A stretch of 64,000 nucleotides of DNA from Lamellibrachia columna (GCA_963662155.1 OY759261.1:41042996-41106995); one strand, 5' to 3'. Counted from the stretch's first letter, positions 12,120 through 23,524 are shown. A program made the numbers and translations. The notes: generated from the sequence alone by a model not told the origin.

Positions 12120-12577
12120 GATATACCTTACACATGATTTTGAGATGGGGTCTTGACAATGTATGAGTGACATACAGTCAGCGGCAAAGTCGCGCAGCTC
12201 TGCCATACGGGGCGCGACAAGCTCAATCGTAAACATGTCGACCATACATTGGCGTCATTGTTTGTTGGCGTGAGAGAGCGGACGTCGGCCAAGCACAAAG
12301 GCTTCATGTACAATTATCCGCCCAAGTAGCGATATCATATTTCATAGCTTATATAATATGTTTAACGTAGCGTGTTCATGTGCAAGTGTGTCGTGACCAT
12401 ATACATGTACGTACATGTATGTTTGAGCCAATCACCGACGGATAAACCTGTGACTGTTCTGGTTCTCACACGCTTGCTGAACGCTGCGAATAAGGTAACA
12501 GAAAGTGTCGACGCTGCTGCTGGTTGGGATCTTATAATAACGATATATTTATTCTCTATTTGCTGCCACAGAGCAAT
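12120..12577 (+). promoter_or_regulatory. Upstream region of a dead FReD copy (copy E leader)
   Basis: Three paralogous loci share this segment: 12120-12577, 32610-33344 (split by a SINE) and 54760-55210. Conserved blocks include ACAGTCAGCGGCAAAGT, TTTAACGTAGCGTGTTC and GTTTGAGCCA. In two of the three a FReD signal-peptide exon follows directly, so it is likely an ancestral promoter plus 5' leader. The leader differs from that of the 37.5-kb gene. No experimental start site is implied. Confidence 0.5.
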
Positions 12578-12735
12578 ATGTTCCACATTACTGCCATTGT
12601 CGTGTTGGTGATCGATTTGGACTTGGCCAATGGTCAAGAGATTGGCGTCTGACTCGGTACCTGCACGTACAGTTTCATTGTGCGTATTGCGGCAAGGACG
12701 TGGGCGCAGACGCCGAGGCCGATATACAGAGATTG
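12578..12735 (+). pseudogene. FReD gene exon 1 (signal peptide), copy E, dead
   Basis: The ATG at 12578 opens a hydrophobic signal-like segment (MFHITAIVVLVIDLDLANGQ) aligned with the first exon of the gene at 37493. An in-frame TGA lies at 12650. A small deletion after CTYSFIV removes the QSP codons and shifts the frame, although GKDVG...AEADIQR is still legible in another frame. No downstream FReD exons follow on this strand before the next repeat, so this is an orphan exon. Confidence 0.75.
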
Positions 12736-13148
12736 AATGAATGCATCGACCGACCAATATTTTGTAATTTGTTTGTTCAAGCATGCCCGTGTCAGTATCT
12801 ACGGCGTGGACGGCGTGGTTTGTTTATCTTAGAGATTGATGCATATTTAGTAGGCAAATACTGGAGTATTACCCGATTTAGGCAGACGGTATTCTCTTCG
12901 ACTAAATATAATAAAGTAAAATGGCATCTCATTTATTTAGCACATGTTAATAATAAGTATGGGATGCCGAAAAGAACCTGGCTAGAAGTTAAAATGTACC
13001 GCACAAATCTCACGATACACGATGCACCATACAAGCCCAGACCATCGTACGATTAGTCACGTGTGTTGATAAGTTGTTCCGTCATAAACTATGCTTCAAT
13101 TAAAACAACAAAGACTTATCGATTATACAATGTTATTCAGTTTTACCC
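12736..13148. other. Unassigned; end of duplicated block
   Basis: Up to about 12895 it matches 55205-55275 in patches (TAGTAGGCAAATACTGGAGTA). The rest shows no recognised coding sequence. Confidence 0.5.
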
Positions 13149-13149
13149 A

Positions 13150-13318
13150 GTCCATCTATCTTCGGGCATTCGAGAAAGAGAGAACTGCGGAAAGTGCGTT
13201 AAATTCCAAGTTGCTCTAGCGACAGTTATACCTGCGAGCTGTCGTGTTGAAAGAAAAAAGATCAGCCATAACCACATGAGTCACGACACTAGCGTCTGCT
13301 TCCATGTCGCGGCTCAGT
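13150..13318 (-). repeat. Copy of FReD gene 5' leader (copy B)
   Basis: In reverse complement it contains the CTCGAGAACTGCCG-like leader, GCTCTAGCGACAG and the TGACTCATGTGG block found next to copies A and C. The signal-peptide exon is missing. A giant CTG tract follows, in the same relative position as in the other copies. Confidence 0.75.
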
Positions 13319-13321
13319 GGA

Positions 13322-15170
<1,849 letters not shown>

Positions 15171-15660
15171 TATACATGATTATGATGATGATGACAATTA
15201 AGGGATCATCTTAGTGACGATGTTCATGACGATGATGATGATGATAATGATTATGCTGATTATGATGATGATAATAATAATGATGATAACGACGGTGATG
15301 ATGAGGGTGATAAATGGTTATGATGATGATGAGGAAGAAGATGAAGACAATTAAGCGGTCTTAGTGATGATGATGATGATGATGAAGATGATGACAATGA
15401 GGGTGATCATTATTACGATTATGAGGACGAAGACAATGACGCCCTCAGCCTCATCATCCTGTTCCTACTCATCATCGTCATCATCATCCTCATGTTCACC
15501 CTTATAACGGCTAGCTGAAACCCACTCAACGTTCACAAACGTATGATTAACATAGGAATCTCAGAACGAGTGAGCCGCACGTTTTCTGGGAGGACATCTG
15601 GAATGCCGTTCATATAACCTCCCAGGTAACGCACGGCAGTAACTACATGTTGGCAAACAA
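15171..15660 (+). repeat. GAT-rich segment duplicated at 42640-43300
   Basis: Imperfect GAT triplets lead into GAGGACGAAGACAATGA, TTCACCCTTATAA and the block CTCAGAACGAGTGAGCCGCA. The same order is found at 42650-43290 in the same orientation. Acidic frames are simple-sequence artefacts. Confidence 0.8.
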
Positions 15661-16310
15661 CAGACCGAGTCAGATAGAGTTTTAAGGGGGGTCATTAAAA
15701 AGGGTCAACCAATGAAAGAGGTAATCTACACTCAATTAAGGGATCATCTTAAACAATTATTTAAGGGATCATTAAAAATGCTTAAAAACGAAATACCTGA
15801 TCATCATTTGATCAAATTCAGGGGTGTAAAGTGTAAGTAGTCAATACAAATGAACCAGCGGATCGTCTCAATAAATTAAGGGATAATTTCATAAAATAAT
15901 GGGGTCTTCCCAAACCAGGTAAAGGATCATCTAAAAAGCAGGGATCAATTAAAAACTTATCTAGCTTATCGTTATGAAATGAAGCAGTCACTTCATATAA
16001 TTTAGGGAAATCTAAACATGTAAGGATTCATAGCAAAACACAAACTTGAGGGGTTATCAAACAAATTATCTCAAATAAATTAAACGGATTTTTTTTTTTA
16101 ATTAAGGAATAATTTTTTTATGTAAGGGTCATTTAACAAAGTCACTAGCTTATCATCTGTTAAGTTAAGGGGTCATCTCATAGAAATAATGGGTTAATAA
16201 AAATATAAGGAATCATAACAAAAGACAAACTTAAGGGGCCATCAAAATATTAACGAGTCATCTAAAAATAAGAGGGTGATCTAAAAAATCAGCCTCTTAT
16301 TTTTGCGTTT
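15661..16310 (+). repeat. Degenerate array of TTAAGGGATCAT-like words
   Basis: Around 20 near-copies of (A/T)TTAAGGG(G)TCATC are scattered every 20-60 bp through AT-rich DNA. The first part matches 43330-43450. It looks like an old, decayed tandem array. No frame or RNA gene seen. Confidence 0.65.
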
Positions 16311-16644
16311 TTAGGTTATCGCTTTTTATTTTAAAGATACCTTTTAGTTTTGGGGTTACCTCTTAATGTCGTAATTTTTTAATGTACCCCTACATTTTAT
16401 ATTATTTTTACTATATATAATCAGTACGTGTGTGGGCTGTTGATTCAGACTAAATGTCTAAACTATTTTTCTTGCATAATTCGTGGGTAAACACATGAGA
16501 CGGCCTTCTTATATTAATGTTCTTTGATTATATAATAATAACATTTAATTATGATATGTCTATGCTGCGGAGTTACGCAACCGAACACTGGCAGCGCGCA
16601 CGTGGAGAAGAGAAGAATCGCCACGCCATTTTGCGGTTATGTTC

Positions 16645-16818
16645 AAATAAGACGTCCGCGCTTACTGCCGTTCTACTCAGACGTCCGCGCGTAATGCCGT
16701 TGTACTCAGACGTCCGCGTTTAGACGTGGGAACGCAGGAGCACGTGGAAACACCGAAACGGTCCTCGGGAATGGGAACACGCGATCTCAGAAGCGCGGGA
16801 ACGCCTGAGTATATAAAG
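16645..16818 (+). promoter_or_regulatory. Putative Pol II promoter: 29-bp direct repeats and TATA box
   Basis: GACGTCCGCG occurs three times exactly 29 bp apart (16651, 16680, 16709), followed about 90 bp later by a good TATA box, TATATAAAG at 16810-16818. The GC-rich 16600-16800 stretch stands out from AT-rich surroundings. It could be a host promoter or the U3 of a solo LTR. No gene is recognised downstream. Confidence 0.35.
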
Positions 16819-17011
16819 ATGGAGACGGGCAAAATCAATCCCTTGCGAACTGTACAATGCGGACCATATATTCACGACATCGATGTAGGAAAGAGAAAAA
16901 GTTTGACACTATTTTGTTCACTTTGCTAAGATAAATTATATTTTCATGTGCACGTTATTAAGCGATACATAGGCAAACCGTTATGTCATCCGTCATTGTC
17001 ATCCGTCATTT
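16819..17011. other. Sequence downstream of putative promoter
   Basis: Short open frame to 16929 with no recognisable domain; otherwise nothing identified. Confidence 0.4.
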
Positions 17012-17465
17012 GTATACATGAAATGTGTACAAATGCTCAGAGGGAAATAGAATATATTGATTTAGTATTCACGTCATTCCATTGCTCACCTTTAAGAAGG
17101 AATCATTTTGGCTTACACTAGCTTCGAACTTGATACTGTCGTTTTGAGTACAAAACATTTAATCGAGTATCCATGTTAAACATTCTATATACAATGCACA
17201 TAGGAAACTAAAAACATTTTGAACGTATATGTACACGCCAGCAAACACACACACGTGCTTGCACACGCATAGAAACGCAAACACACACGCACACACACGC
17301 GCGCGCGCGCACGTATAATTGGCTATGAGAAATGGGCTGACCGTGGCAGGAACATTCTTCAAGAAGAGAGAAAGCCATAAGACATATTATAGAAGTGGCC
17401 AGCATAAAACAGAAATCGACCTGTTCTTAGGGAAGAGACAGCGGGTGTGGAGGGTGACGGACTGC

Positions 17466-17717
17466 AAGATCATTGCTAGTGAGCACGTGGTCACACAGCA
17501 CAAGATCATTGCCAGTGAGCACGTGGTCACACAGCACAAGATCATTGCTAGTGAGCACGTGGTCACACAGCACAAGATCATTGCTAGTGAGCACGTGGTC
17601 ACACAGCACAAGATCATTGCTAGTGAGCACGTGGTCACACAGCACAAGATCATTGCTAGTGAGCACGTGGTCACACAGCACAAGATCATTGCTAGTGAGC
17701 ACGTGGTCACACAGCAC
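17466..17717 (+). repeat. 36-bp minisatellite, 7 copies, inside LINE coding sequence
   Basis: Seven 36-bp units, nearly identical, each encoding KIIASEHVVTQH in the LINE frame. The related copy at 6842-6880 has one unit. The unit is a multiple of three, so the LINE frame is preserved across the array and continues as KPLVLFGWMQM. Confidence 0.95.
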
Positions 17718-18130
17718 AAGCCCCTGGTTTTGTTTGGCTGGATGCAGATGAGGAAAGAGGATAAAGTAGTGGGGCGAAATACCATCAAATGGTGGAAATG
17801 CAGCGGGGTCACAGTCGTTGCATACAAAGAGATGTTGACGTATCAGAGGAGTTGTGTGGCAGAAAATCTAGAAAAGGGGATCCTCATCAATAAGGAAAAA
17901 ACAAACTTGGTAGACGTAAGAAGTGGCAAAACAATCGGAGAATAGAGAGACACATGGAAGATGACAGTAGGGATCAAGGAGAATTGGGAACAACCGAAAA
18001 ATAACATTACAGCATCTGTACGGACAGAAGAAGGCGGCGGTTGGGAGAGCCTTGGACAAAGCAAAGAGGGAAATGGAGGTGGAACTAAAGAGAAAGTTAG
18101 ACGATGATTGCGGAATGAAGTTGATGTATA

Positions 18131-18256
18131 AGATGGCACGAGAGAGGGGTGAGGACAGCAAGGATGGCACGAGAGAGGGATGAGGACAGCAAGGTGGCAC
18201 GAGAGAGGGATGAGGACAGCCAGGTGGCACGAGAGAGGGATGAGGACAGCCAGGAT
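18131..18256 (+). repeat. 30/31-bp minisatellite in LINE linker, 4 copies
   Basis: Units of GGCACGAGAGAGGGATGAGG plus ACAGCCAG encode VARERDEDSQ. The equivalent site has one unit at 7367-7397 and three at 26013-26103. The first two units here are 31 bp and shift the frame. Confidence 0.9.
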
Positions 18257-18367
18257 GTAACAGCTGGATCAGTGATCAAAGACAAGAATGGGAAGCTTGT
18301 CACGGAAGCTTGTTACAGGTCAGGGAGGATTATTTCAAGGAACTGTAAAACGAAAGGAAAAACAGCG

Positions 18368-18469
18368 AACGAAACTGTATGTGCAGGTACTTAGGCCTAT
18401 ACCAGTCTCCTGACCATTGGTCAAGCCGGTACTAACAAAAAGAAGGACAACAACGCCAATAAGAAGCAT
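18368..18469 (-). pseudogene. FReD gene exon 1 (signal peptide), copy C, truncated
   Basis: The ATG at 18469 opens a good signal peptide (MLLIGVVVLLFVSTGLTNGQ), then ETGIGL and CTYSFV, closely matching the gene at 37493. After CTYSFV the sequence switches without a gap into LINE linker DNA, so the second half of the exon, with the YCGKD motif and the splice donor, is gone. The FReD leader (to 18560), a CTG tract and R copy 3 lie upstream of it. Confidence 0.8.
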
Positions 18470-18636
18470 GCTGACCCGAGACAGAGAGTACTGCGGAAGG
18501 TGCGCCAGATTCCAAGTAGCACTAGCGACAGCTATTCCTGCGAGCTGACTTGAGTTACAGAATAGGTAGAAAAAGAATAGCCACAACTACATGAGTCACG
18601 ACAGTAGTTTCTGCGTCCATGACGCGGTTCAGTGAA
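18470..18636 (-). promoter_or_regulatory. FReD 5' leader (copy C)
   Basis: In reverse complement, GCTAGTGCTACTTGGAATC and GCGCACCTTCCGCAGTACTC match the leader just 5' of the ATG at 37493 (GCTAGAGCTACTTCGAGTC and CGCACCTTCCGCAGTTCTC). The order leader, TGACTCATG block and CTG tract is that of copies A and B. Confidence 0.65.
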
Positions 18637-18676
18637 CGCTGCTGCTGCTGCTGCTGCTGCAGCTGCTGCTGCTGCA
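18637..18676. repeat. (CTG)n tract, short allele
   Basis: Thirteen triplets with one CAG interruption; the unexpanded counterpart of the tracts at 3349 and 13322. Confidence 0.95.
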
Positions 18677-18679
18677 ATA

Positions 18680-19013
18680 GTTAGAAACAATTAAAGAACA
18701 AAATGTTGCTGCAAACACTACAGACTATTACTAAAATATGGCTACTCTACCAACAACCTAAACATGAACGGATGAGAAACATATTTCAACATGTCTTACC
18801 CTAATCGCAGGTACTATATACAAAGATAAAGTTGAGTGAGCAGGCATTGAGCTCCACGACTGTGCTGGAGGATCACATTTCTGAATAGAACTGTGCAATT
18901 GTTCTTTCGTGACTGGATTTGTTTGAACGTTACGATACAACTGACTAAATTGGTCGTGTCGTGTGTCGGTATTTGTGTGCGAGCGATAATGGCTTATACG
19001 TGATCTTAGTCAC
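18680..19013 (+). repeat. Dispersed unit R, copy 3 (left part only)
   Basis: Matches 3550-3870 (TGTTGCTGCAAACACTACAG, GAGCAGGCATTGAGCTCCAC, GCGAGCGATAATGGCTTAT). It ends where a GT satellite begins and so lacks the 168-bp exon. Confidence 0.8.
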
Positions 19014-19065
<52 letters not shown>

Positions 19066-19160
19066 TGTGAGTGTGTGCGTGTGTGTGCGTGAGTGTGTGT
19101 GTGTCTGTGTGCGTGCGTGCGTGCGTGCGTGCGAGCGAGCGAGCGTGCGTGCGTGCGTTT
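19014..19160. repeat. (GT)n/(GTGC)n microsatellite
   Basis: About 145 bp of GT changing into GTGC and GAGC units; right junction of R copy 3. Confidence 0.97.
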
Positions 19161-20319
19161 TGCGCCAATATTTATAATCGATGTTTAAAGTTGGTTCGAA
19201 TGCTTCGTATCAACTAAAGATTCCGGGTAGCCAAATAACGTTCTCTTGATGAAATGTACCTTTGGTGTCATACCACCTGCATGCACAGTCGGAAAATACC
19301 ACGCACAGTAACAACATTGAAGAACCGAACAGAACAGAGAACAGATGGTGGTGGTACATTGGCGTCGTAATGATCCGAACTCGATATTTATTCAGGGTTG
19401 CTCGCAGGGCCTACCCGGTTATCCATCTACCCGGCATCCAGTCCGGCATCCGGCCCGGCACCCGGCCCGCAGGTCAGGGGCCTACGATCGAGACTGAGGA
19501 CCGTTTAATCGTCGAAAGCAATTTCAACAGTTAACTACCGTCGTGTGACCATTGTCAAATAGAGATTGTGTAACCTGCGTGCTAGTGCCCGCGTTCGGTA
19601 GATGTTAGTTAGCCGCCAAAAATAACATATGTATAACTCACTCCTACATCGCCTTTTATAATTAATACGCACTGACAAAGTCAATGCCAGTTGTCTTTGC
19701 ATTTACGCTGCGTTCGCAGTACCTACAGCACGTTTTAGTAGCACATTCCATTCTGCATTTCTGCCACACACAAGAGTCTTCGCCGAGCAGTAACCTCCCC
19801 TCAAAGGTCAATGGGGACATAAAACGCAGAAAGCGCGGTGAACCACACCGGAGAGAGAAACGTGATGTACTTGGTTCATTTTTGAAGTAATGCATTAGTC
19901 CCATATGTTCAACAGTTACTAGGCCCAAAATATGTCACTGAAATAAGTGTAGATGTAGTGTAGACATTTATGTAATGCTTTAGTGATTTAAACTTTAAAC
20001 ACAAACTAAATATACGATAGCTTAGTGGAACAACCATATTGTTTAAGGCCAGTTTACACAATCGATTTTTCCTCCAGTTTACCTTGCGATTCCGTGTTGA
20101 ACAATAACGCGAGCAACGTTTAATCTGCCGCCGGTCGCCGATTGGCAATTGCTTCACAACCCTTACTGGAATAATCGTCCATGCTTATCTTGTGTTCACA
20201 CAGCCTTGCGATGCGTTATCATGCGACAAATATGAGCAAACAATCGGGGCAAAAATCGCTCATGTAAAGCGTCTTTGACGAGACGGTCTGCCTCACATTC
20301 ATGGGTCTGGCGTTTGCAG
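19161..20319. other. Unassigned region
   Basis: No domain recognised on either strand. A small 10-bp imperfect repeat (CCGGCATCCGGCCCGGCAC) lies at 19430-19470. Open frames up to 90 codons look incidental. Confidence 0.5.
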
Positions 20320-20430
20320 CATACTGTTCGCAGACATTGTGTGCTTCAGGGAGCTGTCTTCTCAATGAGGGCCGAGGAGCTCGTGGACATTCTCAACGAA
20401 CTGTTCGGTCGCTTCGATCAACTCGCACAG
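20320..20430 (+). pseudogene. Adenylyl cyclase catalytic-domain exon, relic 1
   Basis: An acceptor-like CGTTTGCAG precedes ILFADIVCFRELSSQ, the first metal-binding-aspartate block of class III adenylyl cyclases (usual ILFADIxGFTxLxSQC). After a one-base loss in the expected Cys codon it continues in the next frame as AEELVDILNELFGRFDQLAQ, another hallmark. The exon end is CAG followed by ATAAAC instead of a GT donor. Frameshift and lost donor indicate a dead exon. It pairs with relic 2, 1.5 kb downstream in the same orientation. Confidence 0.8.
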
Positions 20431-21200
20431 ATAAACGCATTCATCATTAAACTGCTTAACCTGTGTGACGTCGCGTTCTTCGCTTTCATCATTATCAGAT
20501 CAGTCATAGTCCGTGTGGCCCGTTGATTTCCTTCTGTTAGTCATGTCGTCGCCGTCTCTCGGGCAACGCGCAGGCCTCTCTTTCATTCATTGCTTCATGG
20601 TATTATTCAATACGATCCGCCTTCGTCTAGGCTTGTACTCCCCTCGACTTCGACATCGGTCAGTGTTAAGCTTCTTTGTTTCCAATGTCGATTTTTTCAT
20701 GGTTTCCACCGCTTCATCTATGCTACCAGATATCAACTAGTGTGTGACACCTCTGGCGACAGCCAATTGAGTCTAACAGTGTTTGTGTTGTTCCTTCCAA
20801 TGCTCACAAGTGAGCCAAGATTCATTCACTGGCGTGTGTGTACAGGAAGCATGGTTGTCGACTCCAGATGTTATTCGTTCTCCTGTTCTTTCAGGTTCTA
20901 CTATTATTGAAACGTGTTTTCAAAGTTCATCGGCATCTTTCTGTCTAGCAAGAGAATGGCTTCCGCCACTGAAATGTCCTCTCCATGCGCAAGCGTGGAG
21001 ATCCTGTGTTGCCCAAGTTCATGGTTCCTCTCTGCCACACTGATGGAGTCCAATGGAATGCAGAACAGTACATTTGGCAACGGCTTGGCTGCGTGAGCTG
21101 CCGGAAGGATGGCAAGGTTGATATCAGTCCGCCTTCGGGGCTCCACTCCGGATTTCCTGTTAAGGTTTACTTAATTTACTAGTTTTATGCGTACCTGGCT
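20431..21200. other. Intron-like space between cyclase relics
   Basis: Contains no cyclase sequence. A 20904-21146 minus-strand frame (QHRISTLAHGEDISVAEAIL) is open but I do not recognise it. Confidence 0.4.
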
Positions 21201-21204
21201 TCAG

Positions 21205-21345
21205 AAAGTGGTGGAATTAGACGGCAGCTTTTGCGCAGTAATTGAAGCATGGTCGTTTTCTTTCAGGATAAGTTGTTATGATGTTGAAAGGCATTCACCT
21301 GCCAAGAACGAGAAGAGTAAATTTTATCAGTTCTGTCACGGGGTG
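21205..21345 (+). repeat. SINE 3' part
   Basis: GTACCTGGC, TTGCGCAGTAATTGAAGCATGG and CACCTGCCAAGAACG match the body of the SINE at 32777-33103 (GTACCTGGC, TCGCGCAGTAATTGCAGCATGG). The tRNA-like head is missing. Confidence 0.65.
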
Positions 21346-21654
21346 AACTCTAAATCTCGTTGAGCTGTCCTGGGGACCGGACACCGTGCTACATACGAAC
21401 ATGCATTTGCATTGTGTTATCGGTTGCAATCTCTCAATTCTTGAGGTTATTTTTGTCCGTCCTTCATCCAGCAACATCCTTCACACATATCACTCTTCAT
21501 CCAGGCTGCAATATATGTAGTTTCTGCATTCACTTCTTGATGATCTCGCATGTGAAGCAATGACTTAGTATGGCAATATCGAAACTGTTCTCCACTAGAC
21601 TTTCGAAGTGGGGTAAGGAAATCCATTGATCATTTAGCGCTACTTTCAAACAAA

Positions 21655-21733
21655 CACCTCCGTCATAATCGTCATCATCATAATCATCATCATTATCACC
21701 ATCAACATCATCATCATCATCATCATCATCATG
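21655..21733. repeat. (ATC)n microsatellite
   Basis: About 25 ATC triplets with a few ATT, ACC and AAC interruptions. Confidence 0.95.
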
Positions 21734-21890
21734 TGGTGCTATTTCTCTCGGAAGCTCGGCTATCTTGGATCGTCATTCATGTCTGAATTGTGCCGTTCTG
21801 CCCAGACCTTCATATTTCATTCATGTTCCCCATCCATGCCTTGCAGTTGTCTGTCCATGAGACTTCCATTCGTGCTGTTGATTTTACTAG

Positions 21891-22022
21891 CCCGGAAAAC
21901 GAGTACATGCAGATCAAGATTCTGGGTGACTGATACTATTGCGTGAGTGGACTGAGCAAGCCACAGGTAGACCACGCCAAGAGCTGTATCGAGATGGGAC
22001 TTGACATGATCGACTCAATCAG
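21891..22022 (+). pseudogene. Adenylyl cyclase catalytic-domain exon, relic 2
   Basis: Acceptor GATTTTACTAG, then ENEYMQIKILGD, a TGA stop where the family has Cys, [18 protein letters not shown] and [11 protein letters not shown], ending at a donor AG/GTAACC. This is the second metal-aspartate block of the cyclase C1 domain (usual IKILGDCYYCVSGLP). The order and spacing after relic 1 are those of a real cyclase gene. The TGC-to-TGA change kills it unless the base is an assembly error. No neighbouring cyclase exon was found in 22.0-24 kb. Confidence 0.85.
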
Positions 22023-22500
22023 GTAACCATTCTGGGGAAAGTTGCTTGCTTGTGAACTTATTAAACCGGAACTATGAACGGCAAACACGCCACGGAATAA
22101 ACTTTTGTCCACAGTACTTCACTGTTACGTGTTCCGAAGAAACAAATATAGGTAAAGTAACCATTGGCATTGGATGATCTCAAAACAGCGATCTTTGAAA
22201 CTACGCGAAATTACTTTCACATTTTGACGGGAGTTAGCAGCTGTTTCGCTAAGCGTCATACGTATATGTAGCTTAACAAAACATCATTTATTTTATGGTC
22301 GCAGTTCATAAGGCTGATGACTTCATGCAATTCATGTCCATGCAGGCATTCTTGCGTTGAGACGACTGAAGTGCCACCTGGCGAATAACATGCAATCGAA
22401 AATGTATCTTAACCCTGATACATTCAACTGAATATACACATAAACGTTCAGTTATGGTATGGTTAGTTACCTTACATTCTTCGTGCACACCAGGTACGGG
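22023..22500. other. Unassigned region
   Basis: No gene or repeat copy recognised downstream of the cyclase relic. Confidence 0.5.
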
Positions 22501-22544
22501 TCACATATGTATGTATCTTACTATAATGGAGCTAGCGTATGTAT

Positions 22545-22739
22545 GTAGGCTGTGCCATGTATGTAGGCAGTGTCATGTATGTAGGCAGTGTCACGTATGT
22601 AGGCTGTGTCATGTATGTAGGCTGTGTCATGTATGTAGGTTGTGTCATGTATGTAGGCTGTGTCATGTATGTAGACTGTGTCATGTATGTAGGCTGTGTC
22701 ATGTATGTAGGCTGTGTCATGTGTGTAGGCTGTGTCATG
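22545..22739 (+). repeat. 18-bp minisatellite, 11 copies
   Basis: Unit GTAGGCTGTGTCATGTAT, 11 copies with G/A, T/A and C/T variants. It encodes CHVCRL repeats in one frame and TYMTQP in reverse, both artefacts. It adjoins a copy of the TAGACGCTTTG repeat (22740-22800) that elsewhere has a CATACAAAC flank. Confidence 0.95.
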
Positions 22740-22804
22740 CTACTCCTGCTAGACGCTTTGATCTCGGGCACCAAACTTTCAGGGGTTCATCCATGACTCC
22801 AGCA

Positions 22805-23520
22805 AGGATCCGTAACACTTTTTTTTCGAAATTCGCCACCCTATTAACACGAATTGTATAATTACCCTGAATCGTAGATTGCTAGCAACACTATGCGTGT
22901 TTTCCAGGATTGTTCCACGTTACGTACACTAGCTCGCAATGATATGCGTGTTTTATACGATTATTCCACTGTCGTAGCAAGTCGTAAGCAACAATTGCGT
23001 TACCCAGCCAACCAGTTGCTTATATCTCTCCGCCATTTTCAATTGTTCCTTAAGTTGTAGCAGTGGTGATATGTTGAGTGGCGCCAGTGTTGGGAAGAAT
23101 GACATTTGACAGTTTACGTAACTACGAAGTTATCCCGCCGGAGGATGGATAATTTTGCTAGTTTTCATATCGCTATTACATACTGGAATTTTTGAATACT
23201 GTAAGCAAGTTTGATGCGTCTAAGTAACCAATATGGTTCCTTTCATTTACATTAATTGAAAATAATATCGCATCATCCAACATAGCCCACTCTCTCCATG
23301 AACGTTTGCTCGGCAAAAACAAAAACAAATGCATCGATATTAAGACAAACTTACGCGTGTACGTTACGTAAACATTTCTGACGATTCAATTCATGATGAC
23401 GGAAGTCACCAATGTCTAACCAACGAGACACACAACATGAAGACAAGTAAATAAAATGTTTATTGCAAACGAGCCCGTAGACAATAATGCATGCATAATA
23501 TGCATCTTAACGTCGTCCAC
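22805..23520. other. Unassigned AT-rich region
   Basis: No coding or RNA feature supported; scattered short direct repeats such as GATATGCGTGTTTT. Confidence 0.5.
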
Positions 23521-23524
23521 AGTT

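Larger units (their letters stand above)
9605..12950 (+). repeat. Segmental duplication, copy 1
   Basis: Direct-orientation homologue of about 50835-55290, beginning at GCATCGCCAGTCACTATCAC and running past TAGTAGGCAAATACTGGAGT. The 50.8-kb copy has extra DNA (about 52145-52315 and 53060-54130) and lacks the FReD first-exon part kept here. Within it lie the S repeat, a tRNA-derived SINE, a CA satellite and a dead FReD exon 1. The duplication is non-coding except for that exon. Confidence 0.8.
17012..18370 (+). mobile_element. LINE relic (EN-RT linker region), copy 2
   Basis: Shares flank and order with 6678-7541, with about 300 bp (17086-17383, including a CA/CG satellite) inserted. The frame from about 17380 reads RSGQHKTEIDLFLGKRQRVW, typical of the end of the endonuclease in this family. 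It continues through RNTIKWWKCSG and the RRAVDKAK-type helix to SVIKDKNGKL. Two minisatellites have grown inside the coding sequence. The copy stops abruptly at 18370, where it is fused to a FReD exon. Confidence 0.75.

Noticed and set aside
20904..21146. Minus-strand 80-codon frame (HRISTLAHGEDISVAEAIL)
   Set aside because: Looks composition-balanced but I recognise no family and there is no splice or promoter support; kept as unassigned.
22545..22739. CRISPR array
   Set aside because: Contiguous 18-bp units without unique spacers; same for the 35-, 36- and 43-bp arrays. The genome is eukaryotic.
22454..22861. Cys-His-rich CHVCRL repeat protein (zinc-finger-like)
   Set aside because: 18-bp minisatellite; the Cys/His spacing follows the DNA unit and there is no conserved flank.
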